NCBI GenBank assembly: GCA_947396885.1
Contig: OX377202.1
Coordinates: 16,616,001-16,680,000 of the forward strand
Length of the DNA: 64,000 nt
From: Heligmosomoides polygyrus polygyrus
Lineage: Eukaryota > Nematoda > Chromadorea > Rhabditida > Heligmosomidae
Direction of reading: 5' to 3'
Part shown: piece by piece, positions 20,594 to 30,828 of the stretch
Layout: every line of letters starts with the position of its first letter
Position numbering within the stretch: the first letter of the stretch is position 1
The notes under the pieces: generated by a model
The model's database searches: none
What the model was told of the DNA's origin: nothing
The model's input: only the letters and a program-made list of their open reading frames with translations
Program-made: the position numbers and the translations under genes

Positions 20594-23500
20594 ATGCTGG
20601 GAATCCTCGTACTTGCCGTTCTCTGCAGTTTGGCTTTTGTAAGTTTACGCAGCATTATATAGAAGTGATTTGACCGATATTAAGAGAAAACGGAACTTTT
20701 GGGTAATTAACTAAAAAGTTGAGATTAGAGATCGACTTTAAGAAGAGCCTTTGGGATACATCGCACATTCCGCTTCATTTACATCAATTTTAATCAAATA
20801 AAATTTTCGGCGAGCTTTTCTAGTACATGGCGCGATCTGATCCTTTAATGAAGATCAGATCGCGCCATGTACTCGAAAAGCTCGCCGAAACTTTTATTTG
20901 ATTAAAATTGATGTAAATGTCACTTACAAGAATCATCAAAGTGAGGATATGCATTTATTTTACATTCGTTTTTGTTTTATCGTTAACAGGCGCTAAACTC
21001 CATGCACACAAAAATTTTGCTATAAATCGAATAAAAATTCCTGGACCAGGGCATGGCAGAATCTCTGCTTTTGGCAATACGAACGGTTGCTTTCCTGTTT
21101 TTTAAACTTAAGCAATTATTTTTCCTTAAAAAACAATTTCTTAAACAATGTGTAGAGAAGGTAAAATCAAATTTTAAGTGAAGACACACTAAACTTTTTA
21201 AACAAAAATGTATTCTACCTTTTTGAAGAGTCTTTAGTTTAGTGTAGAAGAAGGTCATTTTGGTTTCGAGAAGTTCGCCTTGATTTCAAAAGTCTTAGGA
21301 TAGCTTAAAACAGTGTCCAATTTCATGTGAAAAATGTCCAATATGCTTTGAAAAGTGTCCAATTTAACGATTTCATTTAGACGTGAAACGCTATACAATC
21401 TTAATAAAGAAAAAGAATTGAAAGGAAGAAACAAAAAGAGTAATATCCGTTTCGTTCCTACCCTTAGACGATATCAGCAAGAACAAAATTAAAAGAATAT
21501 TGTCTTGCCGGAACTCCTCTTAAGTCTACACAAAGTTGTGAACTTTGCTACTGGTGGGATTGGGGGGGGGGAGGAGGGTTCCTTTTATGTTAAATGTCTT
21601 CAGTCATTCTGTGCCGCTCAAACAACGCTCCATGTAGGTTCAGAAATTAAACCTCAGCTCATCGCTGAAAACCTATTGACTTAAATCCTAGGAGGTAACT
21701 TCTCAGATGCCATATTTCACAAACCAAATTCTTTTTTTTTTGCTTCTCTGTGGCTTGCGTGACCGTCGGGATTCTTTTTGCTAAACTATTCTTGCCAATA
21801 GAGCATAGAAACGGCAGTATGTACAACGAAACTGACTTCTAGATCCACCTAAATTGTGGAGTCAGTTATCTCACATATTAGCTGTGGAGTAACTCCCTTT
21901 CATTTCAGTCTGATTGCCCACCTCTTACGCTCAACATGGGCACTATCAGCTACGTTCCTGCACAGACAACAGGGACGTACCAAGAGGGAACCGCGGCCTA
22001 CGGGATGTGCAATGTTGGCTACAGTCTGCAGGGAACGTCCTCAACTCTCTGCCAAAATGGAGCTTGGCTTTATGAACTTGGTAATCAGTTGGTCCATGAT
22101 CGTGCATACTAGCGTTACGGAGATTCTTTTGATTTCTTGTCATACCACGTGAAATTTTGTGTCTGCCTAGTAACGATAGTGTTTCCAGGAACGTGCAATG
22201 CCAACGTGCCCGTGCCCGGTAGGAAAAAGGTTTTCCTTCGACAAAAGCATCTATTCGAATTGTTCAGTTATTAATTCAGAACTCAGCCATTGCTCGCCTG
22301 TTGTCGTCCTTAATGCGGACCTAACCTATGAAAACGACACAGCCGGCAATGTGGTAAGCGAGAATTTCCTTATCTTTAAATCTTTAGTGGCAGAATTATT
22401 GAGGGTAATGTAGGAGTTGCTGCTTATTTCTTAAACCATTTGCTTAATTTTATGCAAATAGTTATGGAAAAAGCAGCTAAATCACTCAATCATGACTTTT
22501 TTTTTAAATTTTACACAATACAATTTTGTAAAAAAATCTACAGGTCATATCATTTTTTAACATTCGCTGCGTTTTTTTGATTTTAATTAAATATCACTCA
22601 CAACATAAATAATATAGCACGTCGTTATTCGATTTCTGTTTGGATTGCGCATGCATTGCACTTCTACGGGATATCGTGGAGGCAATTTGAGTGCGTACTT
22701 GGCCTAAATAATGACTTTCGGTGACCAGCCGATGAACAAGTAGACGTATGACGCTTCCTAGACGTGTCTGGTACCAATCCGCCGACCCGGCAGAGGTAAT
22801 CCAAACCAAGAACCTGGAATCGGTGCACTATTCTCAACCCAAGTTAAGGCAGTCTGTGTCTGGCTAGCAAGAGATAAACATTATATGTACTCTCCTTCAC
22901 TCTCTGCTTCTGTACACATTCTCATAAATCCACTGGACCGCACAAGCGGAGCATCCGTGGTGAAACAGCGTCGTAATAAAAGGCGAATTGGGTAAAAATA
23001 AAAATTACTTTCACTTTGCGCAGAAACAAGAACACTGAAAAAGAATGCTTGAAACAAGAGCAACTTTTGAAAACCTCATACCAACATTTTAGTTCCACAA
23101 AGCCGAAGGAACCAAAATTACCTTCAAGTGTCATCGAGGCTTTGAAACGGACGGAAATACGCAAGCAACCTGCACCAAGGGAGTATGGACACAAGGCCTG
23201 GGAACGTGCAAATTGAAGATCTGCAGCACTGCTTGTAAGCTTTCGTGATGTTCATGTTATCTCAGCCTTCCTACATGTCCTGTGAAACATTGTTTGTGAT
23301 ACTATGGTGCTACATTGCTAGTGATGGAAAAAATTCCGGCTGGACTAGAACTATTAGGTTGTAACGAAATAAATGGCACTGAATCACTGTAAATTTAAAC
23401 AGTTAATATCTCGGCTTTTAGGCAAGTTTATTGATCGAAATAAAAACCATCTGATTCTACACATCTTTGCCAACGTGACACAAGCTTTTCTATCCCAGTA

Positions 23501-26500
23501 GCTTTAAAATCAGAAGTTCTGGAATTGACGAAATCTTCGAAGGCACTTTTGGCATCCTGTTGGTATTTGAATATTTTCCCTACCAAGAAGTCGCCAAGAT
23601 GCTTGAAGAAATGGTAGTCTGTTGGGGAGAGGTCGGGAGAAAACGGAGGATGGTAGAGTTTCAATGCTCAGCTCATTCAATTTCTGCAACGTCATTCGTG
23701 CTACATGGGGCGAGCATTGTCGTGCAGAAGGAGAACTCGCCTTCGGTTTACCAAGGCCGGCCGGATATCCTTCAACTTTTTCATCATTTCTTCAATTTCA
23801 ATGCAGTACTTCTCTGCCGTGATGGATTCACCGGGAGGGAGGAAGCTGTGGGGAATAATTCCCAGCGAACACCACCATACTGTCACCATTACTTTCTTTT
23901 GGTGCAATTCCGGCTTCGCAAAAACCTTGGGGCTCTCATCGCTGTCCACCCACTGTGCCGATCGTCGCCTGTTGTCGTACATTATCTATTTCTCGTCACA
24001 GGTTACGATGCGATCAAGGGATGGGTCCGTTTCGTTCCGTAGAAGCAGTGCGGACGAGATCTCATATCGTCGGTTTCTTTGCTCTTCAGACAGCTCGTGA
24101 GGCACCCACCTTTCCAGCTTTTTGGTCTTTCCAATTTCCTTCAGATGCCGGGCAGCTGTGTTGTGACTGACGCCAAGAACCTTCGCTATCTCCTGGTACC
24201 TTTGTGTGGATCCTCCTCTACCACATCTCTCAGCTTGTCCTCATCAACATCAGTATGCCTCCCAAGACCTTCATGTTCTTCCAAGCTCTCATCTCCATTC
24301 CGGAACTTCTGATACCAACGATACGCCGAATTGTGGAACATCCTTGACCGAATGCGGCGTTGATCTTCTCGTCCGCCTCCTTAGCTGTAGTGCCCAGCTT
24401 GAATTCATACAAGTAAGTGCCTCGGATTACCCTTTTGTCCATCTGCAAGAAGTCAATAAAACTCTAAAGTTTTCCCACTTTTACGTAGAAAATTTGGTAC
24501 TCACCGGTAGAGCAAAGTTTGCGCTTCTAAACGATATGCCACAGGTTACGGTTTGTTCTTGATCAAACGCGTAAAGACGCGCCAAAAAAAATAGCGCGAG
24601 CCAGTGCCATTTAATTCGTTACAACCTAATACTAGCGTGTTGTGCTAGAGATCAACACGAATTCCGCTTTTATACATTTTTGAAAGGTTCAAAAAGGCTC
24701 TACAAATTTTCGTAATATTTGATTGGACATCTTTCTTCAGGTCGTTGTGCTCTCAAGCAGAGAACGTAATCGTGAACGGAAACAATTCCTAAGTTTTCCC
24801 CACCGCACAAGCTACCTGATCTTTCCTTAAAAGTTGAGCGTTCAAAATGATCTGCTCTGAATAATAATCTGAAGAAGCGACCAGCAATCTGTATGTACAT
24901 ATTCCTGCTGTCTTATACAGATTTCCTCCCATCTTTTTCAGCTTCGATTCCGGCAACATGCGACGCTTTAGCGCCACCTGCTGGCTCAACACTTTCGTAC
25001 TCGAATAATGCAGTCGGAGGACCGTATCCCTCTGGAACTCTGGCGATTATGAACTGCAGCTCCGGTTCTCCTCTAGGTGAGCTTTTAACGTAGAAGCAGT
25101 CCTATGATCACAACATAGTATTATGTAGTAGTATGGTTAGCAGGAAACGCTATAGTTAGCCATTAGCCAGAGAGGCATTGAAATAACATCTACCAGGCTG
25201 TCCAATAATTCTTGTCCGAAAATTTCACCATTTTAAATTTTTTCAACTTTATTGAAAAACAAGTCTAATCAACAATATAATCACCACAGTTATCCACAAC
25301 AGTGGCCCATCGATTGGGCAGGTCGCCGATGCTCTTCGCCCAGAACTCCGGGGGCTGCAACTCGAAGAAGTCCGCGATGTCGGATTTGAGGTTGTCGTAG
25401 TTGGTGAATTTTCTTCGGGCCAAGTGGTGCTTCAGCGGGCGGAACAAGTGGTAGTCGGAGGGGTAGGTCCGAAGAATACGGCGGATGGACAACCGTCTCC
25501 CAGCCGGGCGTCGCCAACTTCTGCTGGGTCTCCTTCGCCACGTGGGAGAGCGCATTGTCGTGCAGCAGGTGGACCGAGGCCCGTCGGGGACGCTTTTCTC
25601 GGATGGCGGCGGCTAGTTTCTCGAGCTGATCGGTGTAGATGGAGGCGGTGACAGTCCTGCCTTGCGGGAGCAGCTCGGAGTACAGCATGCCCTTGGCGTT
25701 CCACCAGCAGCAGAGCATGATCTTCAACGGGTGTTCCCTGTCCTCAAAGCTCGTGTCGCCGCTCTCGAAACGACTAAACCAGCGCCTGACTGTGCGTTGG
25801 AACACTGCATCCTCCTTGCACGCTCTGCAGATGTTGGCGACCGCGGTGCCCGTGTCGTTGCCCAGCAGCCACTCGTAGTACACGAACGTACGAATTAGAC
25901 CCTGGTCCATTTTAGCTTGTACTGGTAGCTAGACGCGGCGACTGCGCCTTATATACCCCTAGCGTGGAACTCTGGAAAACCTTCTAGAAGGTTTTTACAC
26001 TTGCCTGATATTATAACACTTCTAAGGAACTACTTCTAGGGACCACTTCTAAGGAAAATTATAGAATTTTGAAAATTTTCGGACAGGAATTATTGGACAG
26101 CCTGGTATTTCTGCTATTGCGTGATAACGTCACTTGATAGTGCAGCCCTTTCAAGGGCCCATTTCTCATCCAGCTTTTTTCTGACTATGATGTTCTACTG
26201 TATGTGGCTATTCCGAGGCTTGTATGGTATTTGCTCTCGTCACAGGACCGGCGGCCTCTTCGTGTACGAACGGAACTTGGATACCGGAAGCGCTGGGGAC
26301 GTGTTCTTCAACGGCAGATCCTACTACTAATACGAACAAGAGTAGGTTACACGTTGGATCTTATTAGAAACAGCTAAACATGGCGAAAAGGCTAAACATT
26401 AGAACAATATGAGGTAGCGAATTCATTCGAATCCATTAATAATAACCATTAGGTTAGTGACTAACAGAGATTTAATGAGTATAAAAGAAAACGCGAGGAG

Positions 26501-28083
26501 TCAGAGACCGTGATGTCGCCGATGAATTGCAAAAATCAAGCAGAATTTAAGACACTTTCTTTATCCTGAGGAACAAGCACGCCCACCAAATGCTGAATCA
26601 GCTAGCACGAAGGCTACACTGCACCTTTTCCAACATTTTGAATTCAGATGTGCCTTTCAAACTTGGGGCCGGATTCATCAGCGCGCATATCCATGGGTAT
26701 GCGGGGTGTATGGGGTAGACGTACCCACGATGAGGCTTCCACGATAAAAATTTATCCGCCACATCGTGGGTATATCAGCGGGTAAGAATACTCGACGACC
26801 GTCGTGAGTGTATTCGCATACCCGCGTGGGTTTCTTTCCCTACTGGCGAAATAGAGCTCCAGGGGCCGGATTCATAAACGACTAACCCGTTGGTATAGGG
26901 AGTAGAGGTACCCACGATGAAGCCTGCGTATCTGACTCTTGCCTTATATCTACCTGATTCTTATCTCTACGGTCTCTTACGGCATACCTATGCACACTGT
27001 AGTGATGTAGTGGGTAGATGGTCTCTTACGGCATACCTATGCACACTGCTTGATGAATCCGGTCCTGATTCGTCAACGATTGAGATGGAAAACTCAAAGA
27101 TAGAAGAGAGAAACAACCCACAATGAGGCACTCACACATACCTTACCCACCCATCAAGGGTGTACCGCCAGGGGCCGGATTCATCAACGACTAACCCGTG
27201 GATATAGGGGGTAGAGATACCCACGACTAAGCCTGCGTCTCTAACTCTTACCTTATCTCTATCTGACTCTTATCTTATCTCTACTCCTTATACCCCACAT
27301 ACCCACGGGTTTAATTGTTGATGAATCCGGCCCCAGGTAGAGGAAACTCGACGATTCTCGTGGACATCTCCACATATCTGAGATGGCATGGGTTTGCACG
27401 GAGACGCCGTGGGCGGTTGCGTCACGTGCGGTTCCGTCGCCCTACAGACACACGAGAAAAAGTGAATAATGTAGTGGCCACCGGTGAAGTTGATAGTGGA
27501 CGAGCGGAACACAAAAATAGAGGGGCCCCGGGCAAGAAGGCGGAAAAAGCTGAGGGGAGCAGGTGACTATATCATGAAGCTAATTGCTGGAGGGTGTGGA
27601 ATGTAACTACCCAGTTAGTGTTGTATACCTCCATTTTTTCGGATTTCGGCTGCCTTTTCTTGCAGAAAATTCCAAGATTTCAGAAGGATGCAGCGTCGAG
27701 GTGGCCTTCAATGGACACATCACCTACAGCGACAATAACGTGCTAAATGTAAGATTTCCATTCTCTAGTCTTCTTCGGAACTCCATCAGAATGATTAGAT
27801 GTAGACGTAGCAGATTCCAAAACTCTATACACCACCCTCATATCAGTCCTTCTTCGGCAAACTCGAATGAATCTCCGTGTCTTAAAGTTTCCTACTAATT
27901 TATATTGAAGTTATAGTTGCACTGTCCAATTCATGGTGACAATTTCAGTTTGAAAAACCGGAGGGCACTATGGCAAATCTAACCTGCTTCTTCAACATGG
28001 TTGCCGAAGGACCTACCTCGTCTTACTGTCAGAACGGTACCTGGACGCCGCCACTTGGTGCATGCTTTGGCCGCTGCACATGA
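20594..28083 (+). CDS. Secreted four-module CCP/sushi protein, 9 exons, 303 aa
   Basis: Exons: 20594-20638, 21909-22080, 22189-22218, 22280-22353, 23093-23234, 24942-25076, 26246-26341, 27666-27748, 27949-28083. All have GT/AG borders and phases that join to one frame ending in TGA. Residues 1-15 (MLGILVLAVLCSLAF) are a signal peptide, so the product is secreted. Four CCP modules each have four cysteines and the late Trp: C18-C49-C63-C75, C87-C120-C134-C146, C161-C193-C206-C219, C240-C272-C286-C298. Extra cysteines C151 and C302 could pair or dimerise. The linker at 220-232 is Thr/Asn-rich. CCP modules bind proteins or glycans, as in complement regulators, but the ligand here is unknown; a host-interaction role is speculation. 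No membrane anchor follows module 4. Introns 5, 6 and 7 carry a mariner, a mariner derivative and MITEs. Confidence 0.87.
20690..21385. mobile_element. Foldback repeat with GTGTCCAATTT units (copy in CCP intron 1)
   Basis: The right end (~21310-21375) has three tandem ~20-nt units of the kind GTGTCCAATTTCATGTGAAAA. The middle (~20940-21080) shares GTGAGGATATG, AAACTCCATGCA and AAAATTTTGCTAT-type words with 31240-31340. Same family as the element at 30829-31722. The left edge is unclear. Confidence 0.6.
20776..20919. repeat. Near-perfect hairpin, 67-bp arms, in CCP intron 1
   Basis: CATTTACATCAATTTTAATC at 20776 and its exact reverse complement ending at 20919 bound two arms that differ at about two positions, with a ~10-nt loop (CTTTAATGAA). 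Transcription of the host gene would place a long stable stem in its first intron. Confidence 0.85.
22620..22830 (-). mobile_element. SINE copy 4 (CCP intron 4), diverged
   Basis: Minus-orientation words TTCTACGGGATATCGTGGAG, GGTGACCAGCCGATGAACAAG and TCTGGTACCAATCCGCCG match the family body. The A-box end is missing past ~22840. Confidence 0.75.
23354..24629 (-). mobile_element. mariner element, 1276 bp (CCP intron 5), TA duplication
   Basis: Ends TTAGGTTGTAACGAAAT...GGCACTG and CAGTGCCATTTAATTCGTTACAACCTAA are inverse repeats of ~28 bp, flanked by TA at 23352-23353 and 24630-24631. Full-length mariner in antisense to the CCP gene. Confidence 0.92.
23428..24442 (-). pseudogene. mariner transposase with few disabling mutations
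   Basis: Starts MDKRVIRGTYLYEFKLGTTA. After ~35 codons a frameshift moves the RRWYQKFRNGDESLEEHEGL-like helix-turn-helix segment to another frame. The first catalytic block reads VTCDEK followed by TAG where Trp is expected, then IMYDNRRRSAQW. The second block is LLLHDNARP (~23710), with stops directly after it. The third is PPFSPDLSPTDYHFF (~23640), and the C-terminus is SRWQRCVESDGFYFDQ. All three catalytic aspartates remain; one nonsense change and about three frame breaks inactivate it, so the insertion is not ancient. Confidence 0.85.
25193..26105 (-). mobile_element. mariner deletion derivative A, 913 bp (CCP intron 6)
   Basis: Ends CCAGGCTGTCCAATAATTC and GAATTATTGGACAGCCTGG are inverse repeats that extend ~33 bp (through TTGTCCGAAAATTT). 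TA flanks both sides (25191-25192, 26106-26107). It separates the exons encoding the two halves of CCP module 3. A sister copy is at 46003-46889. Confidence 0.93.
25265..25910 (-). pseudogene. mariner transposase lacking the D1 block (internal deletion)
   Basis: Starts MDQGLIRTFVYYEWLLGNDT with the N-terminal helix-turn-helix, RRWFSRFESGDTSFEDREH, then jumps to PLKIMLCCWWNAKG. The ~110 codons between, which hold the second DNA-binding domain, linker and the first catalytic Asp (TGDEKW), are gone. It retains LLHDNALSHVA (second Asp); a frameshift at HPPYSSDL disrupts the third-Asp region. The C-terminus (GDYIVD) is in the next frame. It cannot catalyse transposition, but could still bind ends as a competitor if expressed. 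Confidence 0.88.
26665..26835. mobile_element. GGGGCCGG MITE variant, truncated
   Basis: Begins GGGGCCGGATTCATCAGCG and contains TACCCACGATGAGGCTTCC like the other copies, but has a diverged interior and lacks the right inverted end. Confidence 0.6.
26862..27066. mobile_element. GGGGCCGG MITE with internal 50-bp duplication
   Basis: Left end GGGGCCGGATTCATAAACG, right end TTGATGAATCCGGTCC. Inside, GGTCTCTTACGGCATACC and the following CTATGCACACTG occur twice (26971 and 27021), 50 bp apart, lengthening the copy to 205 bp. Confidence 0.75.
27171..27334. mobile_element. GGGGCCGG MITE, 164 bp (copy in CCP intron 7)
   Basis: Same length as and nearly identical to 1233-1396, 26 kb away. Both 17-bp ends are intact (GGGGCCGGATTCATCAA / TTGATGAATCCGGCCCC), suggesting recent mobility. 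Confidence 0.85.
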
Positions 28084-28175
28084 AAGTCTTCCAGAACTGC
28101 AAAACAATTCTCTCCAATATTATTAGTGCGGTGACCCCTAAGTGAATTGAGCTGTTGTCGTTGAAGGATGTATGT

Positions 28176-28181
28176 AATAAA
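28176..28181 (+). terminator. Poly(A) signal AATAAA of the CCP gene
   Basis: Canonical AATAAA 93 nt after the TGA at 28081-28083 and before the next SINE (28241), giving a 3'-UTR of roughly 100-120 nt. Confidence 0.65.
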
Positions 28182-28240
28182 TGTTCTGTCGCGGCCATAC
28201 CATAATATTACACAGAACGCTGTTCTCCACAAATAAGTAG

Positions 28241-28510
28241 AAGGATATATTACGACGTCACAAAATCCTTTTTGGGGTTCGCCACGCCTTCTACATCTAC
28301 GGGATGCCGAGGCAGCAATTTGAATTCGTACTTGGCCATACTATGACTTACGATGGCCAGCCTATGAACAATTCAGTGACTTGTCCTTCCCAGACAAGTC
28401 TGGTACTAATTATTGATCCCGAAGAGATGGAAGGCTTCGTTGGCCTGGGCGGGAAATCCGAACCAGGAACCTGGTATCCGGCGCACCTCATCCGACTGCG
28501 CTACACGCGT
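28241..28510 (-). mobile_element. SINE copy 5
   Basis: Minus orientation, from the AAGGATATATTACGACG tail end to the A-box complement CCGACTGCGCTACACGCG. Nearly full length, just after the CCP gene. Confidence 0.85.
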
Positions 28511-29339
28511 CAAAGTACGGAAGCTTATGTAGGACAGTGATGCCACACTGCGGCAAGCAAGGTTTTGAAAATTCTAGGGGTCAACGGCAAGTGAAAATGC
28601 GGTGATGATGGTCGGGATGACGTCGTGATCACACGCGACGTTTGATCGCGTCGCACCTTCGGAAGTTCGAAATTCTCCTTAATTTTTGGGGCGTTTTTCT
28701 GATGTGGAAAATAGTTCACAACATTTTCACTTTTGAGTTCAGAATCGTCGTTACAGCTGCGTAAACGAATAGAGAAATCCAAGGCGCATTCCGATGGGAA
28801 GTCTTTAGCAAATGTGTGGTACGAATTACTATCAGGCATAAAGCACTTCGTAGAGAAAATCAGTCGTCAATTGTAGGTAGTTCAAAAAAGAGAACAATCA
28901 CTTTTACCAAGCGGCCATTACATATCTTAGTAAAGATGTAAGCTAATTATTGACCCAGTAATAGAACCAACGCCTGCGAATGTTTATTTATTTATTGCAG
29001 ATTTGAAAACGCACATGTAAAACAGCAAATCACAATCAAAGTTTGAAAAATAGAAAAAAGATTAAAAATAAGTATAAAATAAGGCTAGCTCATGCACTTT
29101 GCACCTGTGTCACTGGTGTTGAACATTTATACATCACCATGTTGAGTACCACAGCGTTCAGTTGGAAAATTAGGCATAAAAATGTCTGAAAATGGTCTGA
29201 AGACGTCAGAATTCTCCAAATCTCAACCAGTCAGTTGAAATGCAAAAACGAAGCACCGCATAGGAACCAAACCACCGATCTTCCACGCCCGAAGCAACCG
29301 CACTTCCACTGCGCTTCGAGCCGCTTGCCGAAGTGGTAT
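28511..29339. other. Spacer; possible LINE tail at ~28980
   Basis: GTTTATTTATTTATTGCAG (28981-28999) looks like the microsatellite tail of a minus-strand LINE, but no reverse transcriptase sequence adjoins it. The minus frame 28525-28839 has no domain. Confidence 0.3.
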
Positions 29340-29560
29340 CGAGGGCGTACAGTGATTGACAACCCACAAGTTGCCCACGGGAGATGCAATCAATAACCCC
29401 GCGGAGTTTAAGGTTAGACCTATTATCAGCGGCGTTGGGGGCCCCACAGATCGCGTATCATGGTTACTAAATTTGGTCCTTAAACAGGTCCTCATGTTTC
29501 TGCCGGCCCATCTTCCCAATACCGCTGATCTGTACTAATCTTGGTTCGTCAGCTACATCA
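29340..29560 (+). pseudogene. Penelope-like reverse transcriptase fragment
   Basis: The + frame (29356-29538) reads THKLPTGDAINNPAEFKV then RPIISGVGGPTDRVSWLLN and PAHLPNTADLY. The RPI(I/V)S-x-GGPTDR-SWLLN...PAHL-NT order is the start of the reverse transcriptase in nematode Penelope-like elements. No intact downstream domains (catalytic YADD-like block, GIY-YIG) follow; the frame stops at 29536. Confidence 0.6.
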
Positions 29561-30828
29561 CTTGGGTATTCATACTGATCAATATCATGCCAAGATTCAA
29601 TGACAGTCGAACATGGAATATTCTGCGAGATGTTGCAAATGTTTTTAAATGCTGTGAATGCTTTGCTGTTGCGATTTTATGAGAACGGTTGGTTCTGCAA
29701 AAAGCGTGAAACGATCTGTAAAATGCTTTTCACCTTTTCGATGTTTCTCCTGATATGTGCTCATATAAAAGGAAGTATCTATAAGACCACAGCGTTCCGA
29801 CCTAGAATACCCTCAAATATTCGTCTCCGTGGGTCTCCCGTCTAGAGGGACATCTCTCTGTCGCTTTAAGTACTTATTTTTGTTGAAAAACATTGAAAAT
29901 GAACGTTTAGTTACCCAACTCTGTGGTATGGTAGGAAGGTGGTCAAGTCCCGCGTGGCTATCTCGAGATCTTTTATAAGTAATAGGTACTTGGACTTAGA
30001 GATGAAGAAGTGGTTTAGCTTGGCCAGTGAATTGACTCGGCAGTTGGGTGGAGAAAATAGACACCAAAAACTATCTATGAGATCTGAAAGCCAAGCTACT
30101 GATACCCCTCCCCGTTCTCCCTGGTGTGGTGAGAAGCAAAAGAGTTTAGGACGACGCTAGCGGTTGACTCTACTCGACACTACTGCCAAGGTCAGTCCGC
30201 ACTCATCGCTTGACGAATTACCATTGTTATGGCGACGTAAGTTTATGTTGGGGTGAAATTCTTCACAATCAGATAACGTACGCGTCACGCGAGTAATTGC
30301 TGGTCAGACTCGATGAAGGCCGAGTTTCGAGTAACTTTAATGGCATCTCTGCCACGAAACTGGCTACCATACAAGGAAAGTAATGGCGCAGGTTCTGAGT
30401 GCGGAAAGTAGACATTAAGAAGAGAACGACTCAGTCCTTAAAAATTCTGATATCGCATCTGTCGGGCCCTTTTGTTAGCTTTCCGGAATAAGCCAGAAAG
30501 GCTATTATCGTGTTGAAATAAAGGAGTGAAGATGGGTATGAAAGACTGCAATTAAAAGAAGAAAAAGGAAAGTAGCAGTAGAACCAAATCCGGTCAAGTT
30601 TTTAGCTCCTAATTACGTCTATTAAGAGGAAGAGCACAGCAAACTCGTGACCGTTTCTTAAGCGATGTTCCTGATCAATACTTTCTATAAGGACCCTGTA
30701 CCAGTAACACTGATGGTTAGCGTAAGTGAAGACAGCTAGCCTTCGTGTATCGCTGTTAGCCCACTTTCAAGCGACAATGATAACGCAGAGTTAGTGCGAA
30801 ATTCAGCGCTTCTCTGAACAAATTTTAT
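29561..30828. other. Spacer, no gene recognised
   Basis: About 1.27 kb of mixed composition. The first 300 bp may continue the Penelope-like relic but carry no clear motif. Confidence 0.35.

Noticed and set aside
22198..22413. Single-frame ORF from 22198 as the CCP exon
   Set aside because: It leaves the frame of exon 2; a 61-nt intron (22219-22279) restores the frame and the CCP pattern, so the two-exon reading is better.
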